NCBI RefSeq assembly: GCF_017571495.1
Contig: NZ_JAGETZ010000006.1
Location: 62,001-126,000, forward strand
Source of the DNA: Hymenobacter negativus
GTDB lineage: Bacteria > Bacteroidota > Bacteroidia > Cytophagales > Hymenobacteraceae
DNA: 64,000 nt
Direction of reading: 5' to 3'
Within the stretch, counting starts at the first letter, position 1; each line of letters starts with the position of its first letter. Of the stretch, positions 43,809 through 52,085 are shown piece after piece. The translations under genes and the position numbers were made by a program. The notes under the pieces are model-generated. The model was given only the letters and a program-made list of their open reading frames with translations. It was not told the origin of the DNA and did no database searches.

Positions 43809-45065
43809 TTAGTGCGCCGGCAGCGCTTCGGTTTCGGCGGGCTGGAACGCCACGGGCGGGTATTTGCGTAGCGAGCGCACCGCCAGCGCCACGCTGCCCA
43901 GGGCCAGCAAGGCGCCCACAATAAAAGGAGCCCCCGGGAAGTAAACCGGTGCGCCCTTGCGGGTAAATTCCCCGAATAAATAGCTCATCAGCACCGGCCC
44001 CACCACGCCCGTCACGCTGATAAGGCTAGTAAGTGCGCCCTGTAGCTCGCCCTGCTCAGTGGCCGGCACCTGGCCCGAAATGGTGCTTTGCAGCGCCGGT
44101 CCCGAAATGCCACCCAGGCAGTACGGCGCCAGAAAGGCCAGCATCATCCAGCCCTGCGAGGCAAATGCAAACAGCACAAACCCCACCGTATAGCACAGCA
44201 GCCCAATCACAATGGCCCGCGCCGCGCCCAGCTTTGGGATGGCAATGCGCACCAGGCCGCCCTGCACCAGTCCCGAAAACAGCCCGATAACGGCCAGCGA
44301 AATGCCCACCAGCCGCTCGGTCCAGCCAAATTTGAGCATGGTGTAAAACGTCCAAATCGACTGCGTGGCCGAGCCTGCCAGGTACAGCAGCACCAACGCC
44401 GCCACCAGTCCCAACGTGGCCGGGTACTTGCCCAGGCGCAGCAGCGACGCCACCGGGTTGGCGCGCCGCCACTCAAACGGCCGGCGCTTATCCAGAGCCA
44501 GCGACTCCGGCAGCACAAAGAAGCCGTACAGCACATTGCACAAGCTCAGCGCTGCCGCCGCCATAAACGGTACCCGTGGCCCAAAATCAGCTAGCAGTCC
44601 ACCCAAAGCCGGCCCCACGATGAAGCCAATGCCAAATGCTGCCCCCACCAGCCCAAAGTTCTGAGCCCGCTTCTCGGGCGTGCTGATGTCGGCGATGTAG
44701 GCCGTGGCCGTGGTGAAGCTGGCCCCTGTGATGCCCGCAAGCACGCGCCCCACAAACAGCCAGGCCAGCGTGGGTGCAAAGCTTACAAACACATAATCAA
44801 TCCCCAGGCCAAACAGCGCGGCCAGCAGCACCGGCCGCCGCCCCAACTTGTCGCTGAGCCCGCCCATTACCGGCGCAAAGCAAAACTGCGCGCTGGCGTA
44901 GGCAAAGGTGAGCCAGCCGGAGTATATCGAAGCCCGGCTCAACCCCTCGCCCGTGAGCTGCTCAATGAGCTTAGGCACCACTGGAATAATAATGCCCAGC
45001 CCGATAACATCAATCAGAATGGTGACGAAGATGAAGCCGAGGGCCGGGGAGCGTTTGGGTGTCAT
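43809..45065 (-). CDS. TetA-like MFS efflux transporter
   Basis: A 418-residue, 12-helix transporter from the ATG at 45065. LGFIFVTILIDVIGLGIIIP, then PVMGGLSDKLGRRPVLLAAL (the MFS motif A G-x-L-S-D-x-x-G-R-R-P), ATAYIADISTPEKRAQNFGL and FGIGFIVGPALGGLLADFGP (motif C) are the signatures of the tetracycline/multidrug antiporter family DHA1. It exports drugs against protons; tetracycline itself is not certain, and chromosomal Bacteroidota members are mostly uncharacterised. A palindrome (45091-45109) upstream may be a repressor site. Confidence 0.88.
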   Translation of the reverse strand: MTPKRSPALGFIFVTILIDVIGLGIIIPVVPKLIEQLTGEGLSRASIYSGWLTFAYASAQFCFAPVMGGLSDKLGRRPVLLAALFGLGIDYVFVSFAPTLAWLFVGRVLAGITGASFTTATAYIADISTPEKRAQNFGLVGAAFGIGFIVGPALGGLLADFGPRVPFMAAAALSLCNVLYGFFVLPESLALDKRRPFEWRRANPVASLLRLGKYPATLGLVAALVLLYLAGSATQSIWTFYTMLKFGWTERLVGISLAVIGLFSGLVQGGLVRIAIPKLGAARAIVIGLLCYTVGFVLFAFASQGWMMLAFLAPYCLGGISGPALQSTISGQVPATEQGELQGALTSLISVTGVVGPVLMSYLFGEFTRKGAPVYFPGAPFIVGALLALGSVALAVRSLRKYPPVAFQPAETEALPAH

Positions 45066-45090
45066 TTCGAACTGAATAAAAGCGATATAT

Positions 45091-45109
45091 TTTAGCAAAT
45101 ATTGCTAAA
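45091..45109. promoter_or_regulatory. operator-like palindrome upstream of the MFS gene
   Basis: TTTAGCAA and TTGCTAAA are perfect 8-bp arms separated by ATA, 26 bp upstream of the ATG at 45065. It overlaps AATATTTG on the minus strand, a 7-of-8 match to the -7 box. This position suits a drug-responsive repressor, but no regulator gene adjoins it. Confidence 0.45.
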
Positions 45110-45194
45110 TAAAATGGCTTTTTGGTGCGCTCGACACGTATAAGGTAGGTTAGCTATTGACTATGTACCGCTTATAATACCAACAGTATTTCCT

Positions 45195-45219
45195 GCTGCA
45201 TGCCTGACAGGCATACAGC
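45195..45219. other. hairpin of unknown role
   Basis: ATGCCTG-A-CAGGCAT with outer GCTG/CAGC pairing makes a 25-nt near-perfect hairpin in the divergent gap before the small membrane protein gene. It has no T-tract, so it may be an operator or RNA structure. Confidence 0.35.
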
Positions 45220-45321
45220 AAAGTCATTTTTGAGGTACATCTTAGCCCTTTCTCTGCTTGCTCGCGTATGAAGCCCAATCCTGAGTCTTTAGGATATTCT
45301 CTCACCTCGACTTCTCGCGTC

Positions 45322-45516
45322 ATGAATCAGAAACGCACTTTCGGCAGCATTCTCACCATCCTGGGTATCATTGGCATTATCCTGGGCGCGTTGGGTTTTC
45401 TGGGCATCGGCGGCCTGCATCTGGGCAAAATGAATTCCATAGTTCCGTTTGTAGTTGGCCTCATTTTCTTTTTCGCCGGCATCAACCTGGTAAAAACCAC
45501 TAGCGACCGTGCCTGA
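45322..45516 (+). CDS. small two-helix membrane protein
   Basis: A 64-residue protein from the ATG at 45322; an ATG 18 codons earlier is possible but adds a polar stretch. Two hydrophobic helices, ILTILGIIGIILGALGFLGI and IVPFVVGLIFFFAGINLV, are joined by a GGLHLGKMNS loop. Similar small proteins of unknown function are common in this phylum. No partner gene; the next feature is the initiator tRNA. Confidence 0.6.
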   Translation: MNQKRTFGSILTILGIIGIILGALGFLGIGGLHLGKMNSIVPFVVGLIFFFAGINLVKTTSDRA

Positions 45517-45594
45517 ACAGCTGGGCTTTTGATAAAATATTCGTCTGATAGGCAATGTTTTACTATGTCAGAACGGATTTTTCTTCTCGCAGGC

Positions 45595-45624
45595 TTGTTT
45601 CCCCAACAAATCGAGCTACCTTTG
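45595..45624 (+). promoter_or_regulatory. promoter of the initiator tRNA
   Basis: TTG at 45595-45597 and TACCTTTG at 45617-45624 are separated by exactly 19 bp, an ideal Bacteroidota -33/-7 promoter. Transcription would start near 45631, a few bases before the tRNA. Confidence 0.75.
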
Positions 45625-45637
45625 CAGAACCAAACAG

Positions 45638-45712
<75 letters not shown>

Positions 45713-45716
45713 TAAG

Positions 45717-45746
45717 AGGCCGTTTCCAATGTGGAAACGGCCTTTT
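45717..45746. terminator. terminator after the initiator tRNA
   Basis: AGGCCGTTTCC (45717-45727) pairs exactly with GGAAACGGCCT (45733-45743), followed by TTTT. It begins 4 bp past the tRNA and also faces the convergent gene ending at 45770. Confidence 0.8.
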
Positions 45747-45769
45747 CATTTGGCGTAGCTTCTGGCTTT

Positions 45770-46900
45770 TCAATTTACTATAGTGAACATATCCGGGTAG
45801 CTTACCGCGTACTTTACGCGCAGCTGCTGCCCCACTGCATACTGCCCGATGCCTGGCAGGGCTTGGTTTATCAGCATTGTTCCGGCTTGGTAGGTGAGCA
45901 CGGTAGAGCGAAAGGTCCCCGAGCGACTGCCCCGTTCCCGCAACTGGATTACCGTGGCCAGCGTAGTCATAGTGGGCTCGGTAGCCAGGATGCGCGCGAC
46001 GCGCTGGGTCCGTTGCTGGTTGATGACGAGCAGGTTGCCAACCAGAAGTCCAAGACAGGTAAGGAAGGCCATTGCGTAGGCCAACTGCTTAACGCGCCGC
46101 CACAAGCGGACCCGGAATGGAGCCGGCCGCAGTTCCCATTCTTCCTGCTGTTTTGCTGCTCCGGGCAGTGCGACAACAGCTGCGAAAAGCAGTCCGAGCC
46201 AGCCGAAGATGATGAGCAACATATACCCGCCTTCAATAAAGAGGCTGTCTTTGTAGCCAAATAGGTAATCAATACCTGAGCCCACCCCGATGAGCGCCAG
46301 GGAAATGAGCCAGAGCCAGAAGTCCCGGGCGGTGATGCGGGCGGGTGCCACCGTTATTGCTTCTGCCTGTCTCCCTGGTAGTGGGAAACGTAATGCGGGA
46401 GAAGGATTTTCGGCCGAGAGTACCTCCAAAATCCCGGAGGAACTCCCACGCCAGGTGGTGCGGGCCTGGTTCAGCAGCGCGAGTACCGTACTCGTTGGCA
46501 GTTCCCAGTAGGAGGGCACCTCAACCTGTTCAGGACCACTGGAAAACACGATGGAATGCCGCGTGTTTTTGCCGGTTCCAATCTTTTGCCACTCGAAAGC
46601 AGTAATTTCCTGCCAGTGCCAGGAGCGGCGCCAGAACCAGAGAAACCGCTCATATGTCAAGCCTTCGGTGGTTAGCGTCAGCCGCGCCGGCCGTAGCAGC
46701 ACCAGTACGCCCAGCAGAAAAACGAGCAGAAATTCGAGCGGGCCGTTAAAGAAACTTGACCCCACCGGTGGTTTCCAGGCAGGATTGTATAGGTACTGAT
46801 GCAGCGCCAGCAGCAAAGGCAAGCCCGTGACGACCACCAATACAAAGCCGAGGGCTTTTGAGCGGCGAATGACTATCGGGGATGTAAGGAGGTCATTCAT
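45770..46900 (-). CDS. membrane protein of unknown function with PH-like segment
   Basis: A 376-residue protein. Hydrophobic helices lie at about residues 17-35, 52-70, 195-215, 225-250 and 285-305. After the first pair, ARLTLTTEGLTYERFLWFWR followed by RSWHWQEITAFEWQK looks like a bacterial PH (bPH) domain strand pair, often seen after two membrane helices. The C-terminus (YAVGQQLRVKYAVSYPDMFT) is beta-rich and resembles the DUF3592-type 'V-x-Y-x-P' pattern. I do not recognise it more closely. Separated from the tRNA by the terminator, and divergent from the ternary operon. Confidence 0.55.
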   Translation of the reverse strand: MNDLLTSPIVIRRSKALGFVLVVVTGLPLLLALHQYLYNPAWKPPVGSSFFNGPLEFLLVFLLGVLVLLRPARLTLTTEGLTYERFLWFWRRSWHWQEITAFEWQKIGTGKNTRHSIVFSSGPEQVEVPSYWELPTSTVLALLNQARTTWRGSSSGILEVLSAENPSPALRFPLPGRQAEAITVAPARITARDFWLWLISLALIGVGSGIDYLFGYKDSLFIEGGYMLLIIFGWLGLLFAAVVALPGAAKQQEEWELRPAPFRVRLWRRVKQLAYAMAFLTCLGLLVGNLLVINQQRTQRVARILATEPTMTTLATVIQLRERGSRSGTFRSTVLTYQAGTMLINQALPGIGQYAVGQQLRVKYAVSYPDMFTIVN

Positions 46901-47124
46901 GGCAAAGCATCACAGTGAGGGCCAGCAAACTACGGCAAAGTAGCCGTTATGAGCAAGCGGCCAAAGCCAGTGCGGTGTCGAAATGCCCCGCTCCCGAAGC
47001 CGCACCCAAGGACATGGCCATTCGGTTAGGGATTCCACGGTTTCGGAGGCAACTTGCGGGGCTTTCCCGCGCAGGCGCGGTGCTGGCTTCCACGCCCGCT
47101 ATTTCCTGTAATTAATGCTCTTGC

Positions 47125-47754
47125 ATGCTGCTGTCCGGCTTTCTTGATGACCTGCTGAACACCGGTGCCGTGACCCTGGGCGGTCAGCCGGTGCCCTTCG
47201 AGCCGGCCGACCAAGCGGCGGCCGAAGTCCGGCTGCGCGCCCGCCATGCCGAGGATGCGCTGGAAATGCCGTACGTCGCGCCCGCTTTCAACGCCCCCGC
47301 CGCGCTGTGGGCGGTCGAATACCTGTACCATACCGTCCAGCTGACTTTGTTGCGGGAACTGGATGAAACCGTCGTAGCGCAGTGTCTGGCCGATTTTCCG
47401 GGTGAAACCACGCCCGAAGCCATCTACTCCGTCGACCTGACCTTTCGCTACCTGCCCGACTTGCTGCGGCTGGCCAAGGGCCTCGCACCCGGCGATGCAT
47501 TGGTGGCCCGCCTGCTGGTTACGGCCCGGCAGTGGCCATTTTCATTCGTGGGCACCCCACCGGACGCGGCGGAAGCGGAAGCAGTGCTGCTGGCGCATCC
47601 GGCGCTGCGGCAGGCCTATATTGACCGCATTATTGGGCTGCAGGACTGGGTGCGGGCGGCCCGGCCGCACCTTGCGCCGCTGGTGCAGGCCGCGCTGGGC
47701 GCCCACGCCGCTACCCTTTGGCCCGATTTCGCGGCCTTCAACTTACTAACCTAA
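47125..47754 (+). CDS. ternary-system accessory protein, bpX type (first gene of MoxR operon)
   Basis: A 209-residue, mostly helical soluble protein. FNAPAALWAVEYLYHTVQLT and TFRYLPDLLRLAKGLAPGDA are amphipathic helices, and the C-terminus AALGAHAATLWPDFAAFNLL is hydrophobic. I assign it to the small accessory (bpX) families of MoxR-vWA-beta-propeller ternary systems from its place directly before the MoxR gene and its general pattern; the specific bpX number is not certain. The stop overlaps the MoxR start by one base (TAATG), so translation is coupled. No enzymatic motif is visible. The 224-bp upstream gap shows no clear TAnnTTTG box. Confidence 0.65.
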   Translation: MLLSGFLDDLLNTGAVTLGGQPVPFEPADQAAAEVRLRARHAEDALEMPYVAPAFNAPAALWAVEYLYHTVQLTLLRELDETVVAQCLADFPGETTPEAIYSVDLTFRYLPDLLRLAKGLAPGDALVARLLVTARQWPFSFVGTPPDAAEAEAVLLAHPALRQAYIDRIIGLQDWVRAARPHLAPLVQAALGAHAATLWPDFAAFNLLT

Positions 47755-48905
47755 TGGAAAATCTACTGACCGAGGAATGGCTGCTGGTTGAGAAGCTCAA
47801 CCTCGTGGCGGGCCACCTCAAAAGCACCTTTGTGGGCAAAAACGACATCATCGACCTGATGAGCATCTGCCTGGTAGGGCGCGAAAACCTGTTTCTGCTG
47901 GGGCCGCCCGGCACGGCCAAAAGTGCCCTGGTGCGCGCCCTGGCCCAGCGCCTGCAGGGCCGCACCTTCGAATACCTGCTCACGCGCTTCACCGAACCGA
48001 ACGAGCTGTTTGGGCCCTTCGACATCCGGCGGCTGCGCGAGGGCGACCTCGTCACCAACACCGAAGGCATGCTTCCCGAGGCCCACCTCATCTTTCTGGA
48101 TGAGCTGCTGAATGCCAACAGCGCCATCCTCAATAGCCTGCTGATGGTGCTGAACGAGCGGGTGTTCCGGCGCGGCCGCGAAACCCGCGCCCTGCCCGCC
48201 CTGCTGATGGTGGGCGCCAGCAACCACCTGCCCGAAGACGAGGCCCTGCAAGCGCTATTTGACCGCTTCCTGGTGCGGGTGCACTGCGACTACGTAGCTC
48301 CCGATGCCCTGGTCGAAGTGCTGGAAGCCGGCTGGAACCTGGAGCGCCGCGCCGATGAAACCGCGCCCACCATCGCCGCCGAGGACATTCTGCGTCTGCA
48401 AGCCGCCATCCCGCAGGTGGACCTGCGCGAAGTGCGTCCGGCCTACACCGACCTCATCCGCAAGCTGCGGCTGGCCGGCGTGGCCGTGTCGGACCGCCGT
48501 GCCGTGAAGCTGCAGCGGCTGCTGGCCGCCAGCGCGTTGCTGTGCCAGCGCACCACCGTCATCCCCTCCGATATGTGGGTGCTGCGCTATATCTGGGACA
48601 CCGACGAGCAGCGCGAAGTAGTGGCTGGCATCGTGGATGCCGTAGTGCACGCCGACGCGCAGCCCGCCCAGCACCCCCGCGCCGCCGGCCACGACGCCCC
48701 GGATGCCGACGCGCTGCTGCGCGAAATCAGCACCCTGGCCGCCCAGTGGGAACTGCCCGAAACTTCGCCCGCCGAGCGCACGGCCATCAAAGACCAGCTG
48801 CGCTACCTGCACGGCCGGGCCCAGTGGCTCACCAACGAGGTGCAGCGTGCCTACGTGCAGGAGCCGCTGGACGCCCTCTGGCAGAAAGTGCTGCAGCACG
48901 CATGA
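47754..48905 (+). CDS. MoxR-family AAA+ ATPase
   Basis: A 383-residue ATPase from the ATG at 47754. Walker A is LLGPPGTAKSALVRALA (residues about 47-55 for GPPGTAKS), Walker B is LIFLDELLNANSAILNSLLM with the D-E pair, sensor 1 lies in LLMVGASNHLPEDEALQALF, and DRFLVRVHCDYV carries the Arg finger-like region; the lid domain follows. It matches MoxR/RavA-type ATPases, which remodel partner proteins through vWA domains. Partners are the vWA protein two genes downstream and the bpX proteins. It overlaps the genes on both sides (TAATG and ATGATGA). Confidence 0.92.
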   Translation: MENLLTEEWLLVEKLNLVAGHLKSTFVGKNDIIDLMSICLVGRENLFLLGPPGTAKSALVRALAQRLQGRTFEYLLTRFTEPNELFGPFDIRRLREGDLVTNTEGMLPEAHLIFLDELLNANSAILNSLLMVLNERVFRRGRETRALPALLMVGASNHLPEDEALQALFDRFLVRVHCDYVAPDALVEVLEAGWNLERRADETAPTIAAEDILRLQAAIPQVDLREVRPAYTDLIRKLRLAGVAVSDRRAVKLQRLLAASALLCQRTTVIPSDMWVLRYIWDTDEQREVVAGIVDAVVHADAQPAQHPRAAGHDAPDADALLREISTLAAQWELPETSPAERTAIKDQLRYLHGRAQWLTNEVQRAYVQEPLDALWQKVLQHA

Positions 48906-49624
48906 TGACGGAGCGCGTCTTCGTGCTGGCCGCTTCCGCCCGGGAAACCTTGGGCGGTGTGCGCGCCGTGCCAGGTCTGCAAGCCACCGAAGCCGCCGGG
49001 CAGCTCTGGTTGCGCGGCCTGCCCGCCACCGGCGAGCTTCCGCTGGCCGTGCGGGCGCTGCCGGCCACGGCTTCCTTCGTGCTGGATGCCGCCGGCCGGC
49101 TGTTTCCCACGGGCAGCCTCACGCCCATCGCGCAGCTGCCGACGCTGGTCTGGCAGCCCATTCGGGTGTTTGTGCCGTTGGAACTGCCGACAGCCGCGCT
49201 GCCCGCCCAGGCTGCCCCGCGCTACCGTGTGCAACTGGCTCCTTCGGCCCAGGCCGAGACGGGCGCTGCCCTGCTCACCACCCTTGCCGCCTGGCACGAA
49301 TATGCCAACACCGCGCCCGAAATCCGGCTGACGGGCCTGCGCTTTGCCGTGGCCACCGACCGGCGCGTACTGCTGCTGGGCACGCCCCTGCCGCCCCTGC
49401 CGGGCCAGGAGCATTGGCTGAGCGAGGGCATGCTGCTGCCCGCCGGGTTCGATTTTGAAGCCCCGATGCTGGCTGCCCTGCTCGCCCGGCAGCTCAACCC
49501 GGCGGTCGATTCTGTGCTGCTTTTCGCGGCAGATGGCAGTTGGGAGCGGATTCCGAATGAGCATTTATTGCCCGTGACGCGCAGTGCGGTACGGCTCACG
49601 GCTAAGGGTTTTGGTGATGAGTGA
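48902..49624 (+). CDS. ternary-system accessory protein, bpX type (third gene)
   Basis: A 240-residue protein from the ATG at 48902, which overlaps the MoxR stop; a second ATG follows directly. The larger frame that reads back into the MoxR gene is an artefact. The sequence is beta/alpha with Pro-rich turns: LWLRGLPATGELPLAVRALP, VWQPIRVFVPLELPTAALPA and HEYANTAPEIRLTGLRFAVA. No catalytic motif is evident. Position between MoxR and the vWA gene is typical of the bpX accessory proteins; which of the defined bpX families it belongs to is uncertain. Its end overlaps the vWA gene by 8 bases (ATGAGTGA). Confidence 0.65.
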   Translation: MMTERVFVLAASARETLGGVRAVPGLQATEAAGQLWLRGLPATGELPLAVRALPATASFVLDAAGRLFPTGSLTPIAQLPTLVWQPIRVFVPLELPTAALPAQAAPRYRVQLAPSAQAETGAALLTTLAAWHEYANTAPEIRLTGLRFAVATDRRVLLLGTPLPPLPGQEHWLSEGMLLPAGFDFEAPMLAALLARQLNPAVDSVLLFAADGSWERIPNEHLLPVTRSAVRLTAKGFGDE

Positions 49625-52082
49625 ACGTGAAGAAGGACAAGATGCTGCAATTAAATATTTTCAGGCCACTACTGATTATTTCTGGCGGTGGGCAGAAGGG
49701 CTGGACGTAGTGGAATGGCAGGACGGTAACACCATCGGCTACCGGGAGGAATTGTTGGGGATGCTGAAGAGCTTACTTACCAATGGCTTGGCCTTGCCCC
49801 AGCTTGGGTCGGTATTGCTGTTGCTTGCCGGTTGCAGTAGCTGGTCCGATGCGGCTGGGGAGCGGTTGTGGCAGCAACGTCGGCAATACAGCGGGTTTCT
49901 GGATGACACACTGCTGACGAGAAACATAGACTATACAATTAAGCTGTTGCAGCAGGTGGCCGCTTTGCCAGCCGAACTGCGTACTGGCGTACCAAAGCAG
50001 CATCTATTTCGAGAGGTATTTGCGGAACGCACGTCGCGAAGCATCGAGCCTGTGCAAGCATTATCGATGGTTGATGAGTGGGCAAGTGGCCGGCTGGATG
50101 TTGCTTTACAAGGAATAGGCCCGTCCTCCCATTGGAGTAAACTCATTAGTGACCTCATCCCATTGGGAAATGCAGGCCGGCGGTTTGAGGTCCCGGGCAG
50201 CCTCGAATTACACCTGCGCACCGGCCTCGACCAACTGCCCGAGCCCCTGCCGTTGCCCGAGCCGCCCGCTCCCGAAATCCTCGCCCCGCCGCTCGACCTG
50301 ATGGCCCAGCTGGCGCAGGACCCGCGCACGGCCGGCCTGGCCCGCCTCACCCAGCACCTGGTGGCGGCGCTGCGCATCCCCATGCACCTTCAAGGGGCCA
50401 GCGACCAGCCCCTGGGCGGCGTATCGGATGTGACCAACCGGGGCAACTTCGACCGGCTGCTGCTCAGCGAGCTGGCCCACGACGACCTCTCGCTGATGGC
50501 CCGGCTGGTGAACAACGAAGCCCTGTACCTGCGCCGCGAAGAGCCGCCACGCCAGGACGTGCGCCCGCGCATCATCCTGCTCGATACCACCTTGCGCATG
50601 TGGGGCGTACCGCGCGTGTTTGCGCTGGCCGCCGCGCTGGCCTGGGCCCGCAACTCGCGTCAGACTCGCCCGCCGGCTCCGGTGGCGGCCGTGGCCCTGG
50701 GTGGAGAGCAGTTTTCACCCCTCGACTTAGAGACGTTCGAAGGCGTGGTGGCGGCGCTGGAGCTGCTTGATGTGGCGCTGCACGGCGGCGTGGCGTTGCA
50801 GGCATTTGCGCGGCTTTCGCAAACGCAGGCCCCGGCCGATAGCCTGCTCATTACTGATGCGCAACTGCTGCACCAGCCCGAGTTTGCCCTCGCGCTGGCC
50901 GAGGCCAAAACTGCCCTGCGCTTCCTGCTCACAGTGGACCGCAGCGGCGAGCTGCAACTCTACGAGTACCAGAACGGCCACCGCGTGCCGCTCAGCGCCG
51001 CCCGCTATGATTTGGAGGAGCTGCTGTTTGCCGCGCCACCGCGTCAGTCGCGCCGCCCTGCTCAGTATAACGCCAATTCGCCGGCTTTTTTGCAATGCGA
51101 CCCAGCCCCGCTTTACCTGCCGGTCACGGGCCTGTTCATGTCCATCAGGAACACATTTCAAGTGCCGGAAATCGGTGTGCTGGCCATCAATGACGTACGG
51201 CGGGTACTGTTTTGGACCGATAGAAATCTGGGAGCACGGGAGCTTTTGCCGGTAATTGAGGAGGGCAATTACTGGTTTGGCAGCGATGGCCAAACGCAGT
51301 TTTACGTGTTGGTAAGTGGCCCCGGGCGGCTGCTAGCTTACCTGTTTGCGCCCTACAACTTGGAAGCTGGCCAGGTGGATATGACGCAGGAAGTGACTAG
51401 TATCGACTTATCCGGGGAACTGGAAGCGGGGGAAGACATCGTTCGGGCAGCATTCATAAACCAGCGCTTTTATGTGCAGCGGAAATCCAGAAATGTAGCC
51501 GTATTCGATTGGCAGCAACGACGGCTGACCGACCATCACAGCAACATCTTCCCGGCTAATACGCATCCCGTATTTCGGCCTGATTTCGGTCACCTCAAGC
51601 GCCATGTCAACAACGGGTACAACGTGTTGCTGCGCATAAGCCGGCTGGAAGTGAATGGCTTGAGTGAGCTGGTGATTCAAGGACATGAGCTGCGACTCAT
51701 CAGCTATGCCGCAACATTGAACCACGGCCTGCAGCTGATGACCGTTGCCTCGGACCGCAACGCGGTGCGCCGGGTGCAAGCAACCGGGGCCGGCACTGCC
51801 ACCCTGACGCCCAACGAGCAGGTGCGCTTCCACCGCTTCACCTGGCCCGATGGCAGCGAAACCGTGGTGGACCCGCGCGGCCTGCTCCACCTGCGCAGCG
51901 CCGATGCCAGCATCCCCGAAATCACCCTGCTGCTCATCATGGGCAAGCCTACCGCTGCCTGGGCCGCCGATGGCACGGTGTGCGGGCCGGATTATTTCAC
52001 TGGGCGCAATCCCGCCCAACGGGTATCGGCGCCGGAGTTCTACCAGCAGTATCTTCAACGCTTTATCGCCCATCTGGCCTAA
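49617..52082 (+). CDS. vWA plus beta-propeller protein of the MoxR ternary system
   Basis: An 821-residue protein from the ATG at 49617. The first 180 residues are helical and less G+C-rich in DNA. Residues about 315-470 look like a von Willebrand A domain: RPRIILLDTTLRMWGVPRVF is the first strand and MIDAS region, then APADSLLITDAQLLHQPEFA and FLLTVDRSGELQLYEYQNGH. The MIDAS DxSxS is replaced by D-T-T-L-R, so metal binding may be lost or changed. Residues about 500-821 carry repeated W/F-x-x-D(R/G) strands (VRRVLFWTD, NYWFGSDGQTQFYVLVSG, NVAVFDWQQRRLTDHHS) consistent with a beta-propeller. This is the core substrate or effector arm acted on by MoxR. Three bases precede the next gene. Confidence 0.75.
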   Translation: MSEREEGQDAAIKYFQATTDYFWRWAEGLDVVEWQDGNTIGYREELLGMLKSLLTNGLALPQLGSVLLLLAGCSSWSDAAGERLWQQRRQYSGFLDDTLLTRNIDYTIKLLQQVAALPAELRTGVPKQHLFREVFAERTSRSIEPVQALSMVDEWASGRLDVALQGIGPSSHWSKLISDLIPLGNAGRRFEVPGSLELHLRTGLDQLPEPLPLPEPPAPEILAPPLDLMAQLAQDPRTAGLARLTQHLVAALRIPMHLQGASDQPLGGVSDVTNRGNFDRLLLSELAHDDLSLMARLVNNEALYLRREEPPRQDVRPRIILLDTTLRMWGVPRVFALAAALAWARNSRQTRPPAPVAAVALGGEQFSPLDLETFEGVVAALELLDVALHGGVALQAFARLSQTQAPADSLLITDAQLLHQPEFALALAEAKTALRFLLTVDRSGELQLYEYQNGHRVPLSAARYDLEELLFAAPPRQSRRPAQYNANSPAFLQCDPAPLYLPVTGLFMSIRNTFQVPEIGVLAINDVRRVLFWTDRNLGARELLPVIEEGNYWFGSDGQTQFYVLVSGPGRLLAYLFAPYNLEAGQVDMTQEVTSIDLSGELEAGEDIVRAAFINQRFYVQRKSRNVAVFDWQQRRLTDHHSNIFPANTHPVFRPDFGHLKRHVNNGYNVLLRISRLEVNGLSELVIQGHELRLISYAATLNHGLQLMTVASDRNAVRRVQATGAGTATLTPNEQVRFHRFTWPDGSETVVDPRGLLHLRSADASIPEITLLLIMGKPTAAWAADGTVCGPDYFTGRNPAQRVSAPEFYQQYLQRFIAHLA

Positions 52083-52085
52083 CCC

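Noticed and set aside
48542..48901. 120-codon N-terminal extension of the third ternary-operon gene
   Set aside because: It lies wholly within the MoxR gene in another frame and is Arg/Ala/Pro-rich; the ATG overlapping the MoxR stop is the natural start.
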